Assembly: GCA_013152135.1 (NCBI GenBank) | Contig: JAADGX010000020.1 | Coordinates: 1 to 8,015 of the forward strand | Origin: Chlorobiota bacterium | GTDB taxonomy: Bacteria; Bacteroidota; Ignavibacteria; SZUA-365; JAADGX01 | Reading direction: 5' to 3' | DNA length: 8,015 bases | Notes under the pieces: generated by a model | Database searches by the model: none | Told to the model about the DNA's origin: nothing | Seen by the model: only the letters and a program-made list of their open reading frames with translations | Program-made: the position numbers and the translations under genes | In this document: positions 7,678 to 8,015 of the stretch, piece by piece | How the letters are laid out: each line of letters begins with the position of its first letter | Position numbering within the stretch: the stretch's first letter is position 1

Positions 7678-7752
7678 TTACGACACAATCCTAAATGCAC
7701 GAAAGGAATCACCCTTTGAAAAGGCGATTCCTTTTGAAATGATTTGTCGTAA
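7678..7752. terminator. Nested palindrome between convergent genes, likely bidirectional terminator
   Basis: The inner stem pairs AAAGGAATC (7702-7710) with GATTCCTTT (7726-7734), and inside it CCTT (7713-7716) pairs with AAGG (7721-7724) around a TGAA loop. An outer stem pairs TTACGACA (7678-7685) with TGTCGTAA (7745-7752). It lies between carA (+) and the partial minus-strand gene, the usual place for a shared terminator. T-tracts are short, at most four on either side of the inner stem. The rest of 7611-7803 shows no convincing gene. Confidence 0.5.
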
Positions 7753-7803
7753 TAAAACTGAATTAGACCTGCTTGAAGAAACGCGGGAAAGCGTGCCTGC
7801 GAA

Positions 7804-8015
7804 TCAGAGCGCCGCGGATTTCGCCTTGACGGGTTTCTTTCCATTGCCGTTTTTCGGTACTTCCACCTCCGCATCGGACACTTGAACCCGCGAAAGTTCC
7901 GGCGTAGCGGGAAGGCTTGTCTCCGTCACCAGTGGATACGTTCGCTCGGGCAGATCCTTTTCCTTCACGGCTGGCTTCCAGCTATGCGGAATCGCGCCGG
8001 AGCGGAAGAGTTTGT
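7804..8015 (-). CDS. C-terminal end of an unrecognised protein (5' end outside window)
   Basis: On the minus strand one frame is open from the window edge for 69 codons to a TGA at 7806-7804; the other two minus frames are quickly closed by stops near the edge. The peptide begins KLFRSGAIPHSWKPAVKEKD, continues with an acidic-proline stretch (LPERTYPLVTETSLPATPEL) and ends in a Lys/Gly/Asn/Ala-rich tail of VPKNGNGKKPVKAKSAAL type. Such a tail is common as a disordered, charged C-terminus of a cytoplasmic or nucleic-acid-associated protein, but no family can be named from this piece. It faces carA, with a 193-nt gap holding a palindrome. It lacks an internal ATG, so it would be missed by start-dependent gene calling. 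The coding call rests on the open frame and plausible composition; the function is unknown. Confidence 0.6.
   Translation of the reverse strand, partial: KLFRSGAIPHSWKPAVKEKDLPERTYPLVTETSLPATPELSRVQVSDAEVEVPKNGNGKKPVKAKSAAL

Noticed and set aside
7781..7794. ACGC/GCGT hairpin just downstream of the minus-strand stop
   Set aside because: It is only a 4-bp stem, with no strong U-tract; expected by chance.
7653..7874. A 73-codon minus-strand frame in the same region
   Set aside because: It is very Arg/Lys-rich with no domain-like pattern, crosses the palindrome and overlaps the partial minus-strand gene in another frame, so it looks like a shadow frame.
7622..7885. An 87-codon plus-strand frame after carA
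   Set aside because: It has no ribosome binding site, runs through the palindrome and overlaps the minus-strand coding frame; its composition looks random.

Overview
The window looks like chromosomal DNA from a member of the Bacteroidota/Chlorobiota (FCB) group, of the Ignavibacteria/Kapabacteria sort. Three things point there: a C-terminal type IX secretion (T9SS type A) sorting domain on the largest protein, a W..R.A.E.NN.GF.IER-type module just before it of a kind common in that group, and a TTG-21 nt-TAnnTT-like promoter before carA. The sequence is moderately GC-rich. The exact lineage is inference.

Layout. 1-615 (+) is the C-terminal half of murA, the first committed step of peptidoglycan synthesis, cut by the window start. 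625-1644 (+) is a secreted single seven-bladed Asp-box beta-propeller. 1637-3394 (+) is a secreted two-domain protein, probably an alpha/alpha-toroid plus beta-sandwich resembling the polysaccharide-lyase/heparinase II/III architecture; it overlaps the propeller gene by 8 nt. These three genes are packed tightly enough to be one transcript, closed by a perfect 9-bp inverted repeat at 3401-3429. 3498-6245 (+) encodes a 915-aa exported protein with about 14 Asp-box-type blades (two tandem seven-bladed propellers), an Ig/FnIII-like module and a T9SS sorting tail. 6246-6479 is a leader region with a Bacteroidota-type promoter candidate. 6480-7610 (+) is carA, the glutaminase subunit of carbamoyl-phosphate synthetase. 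7611-7803 is a convergent intergenic region with a nested palindrome. 7804 to the end (-) is the last 69 codons of an unrecognised gene that enters from the right.

Functionally, murA and carA are housekeeping genes. Between them sits an exported-protein module of two propeller proteins and one lyase-like protein. The part least explained by known biology is the overlapping propeller/toroid pair directly behind murA; a role at the cell envelope or on extracellular polysaccharide is plausible but unproven. I see no CRISPR array, tRNA, rRNA, transposase or phage gene.
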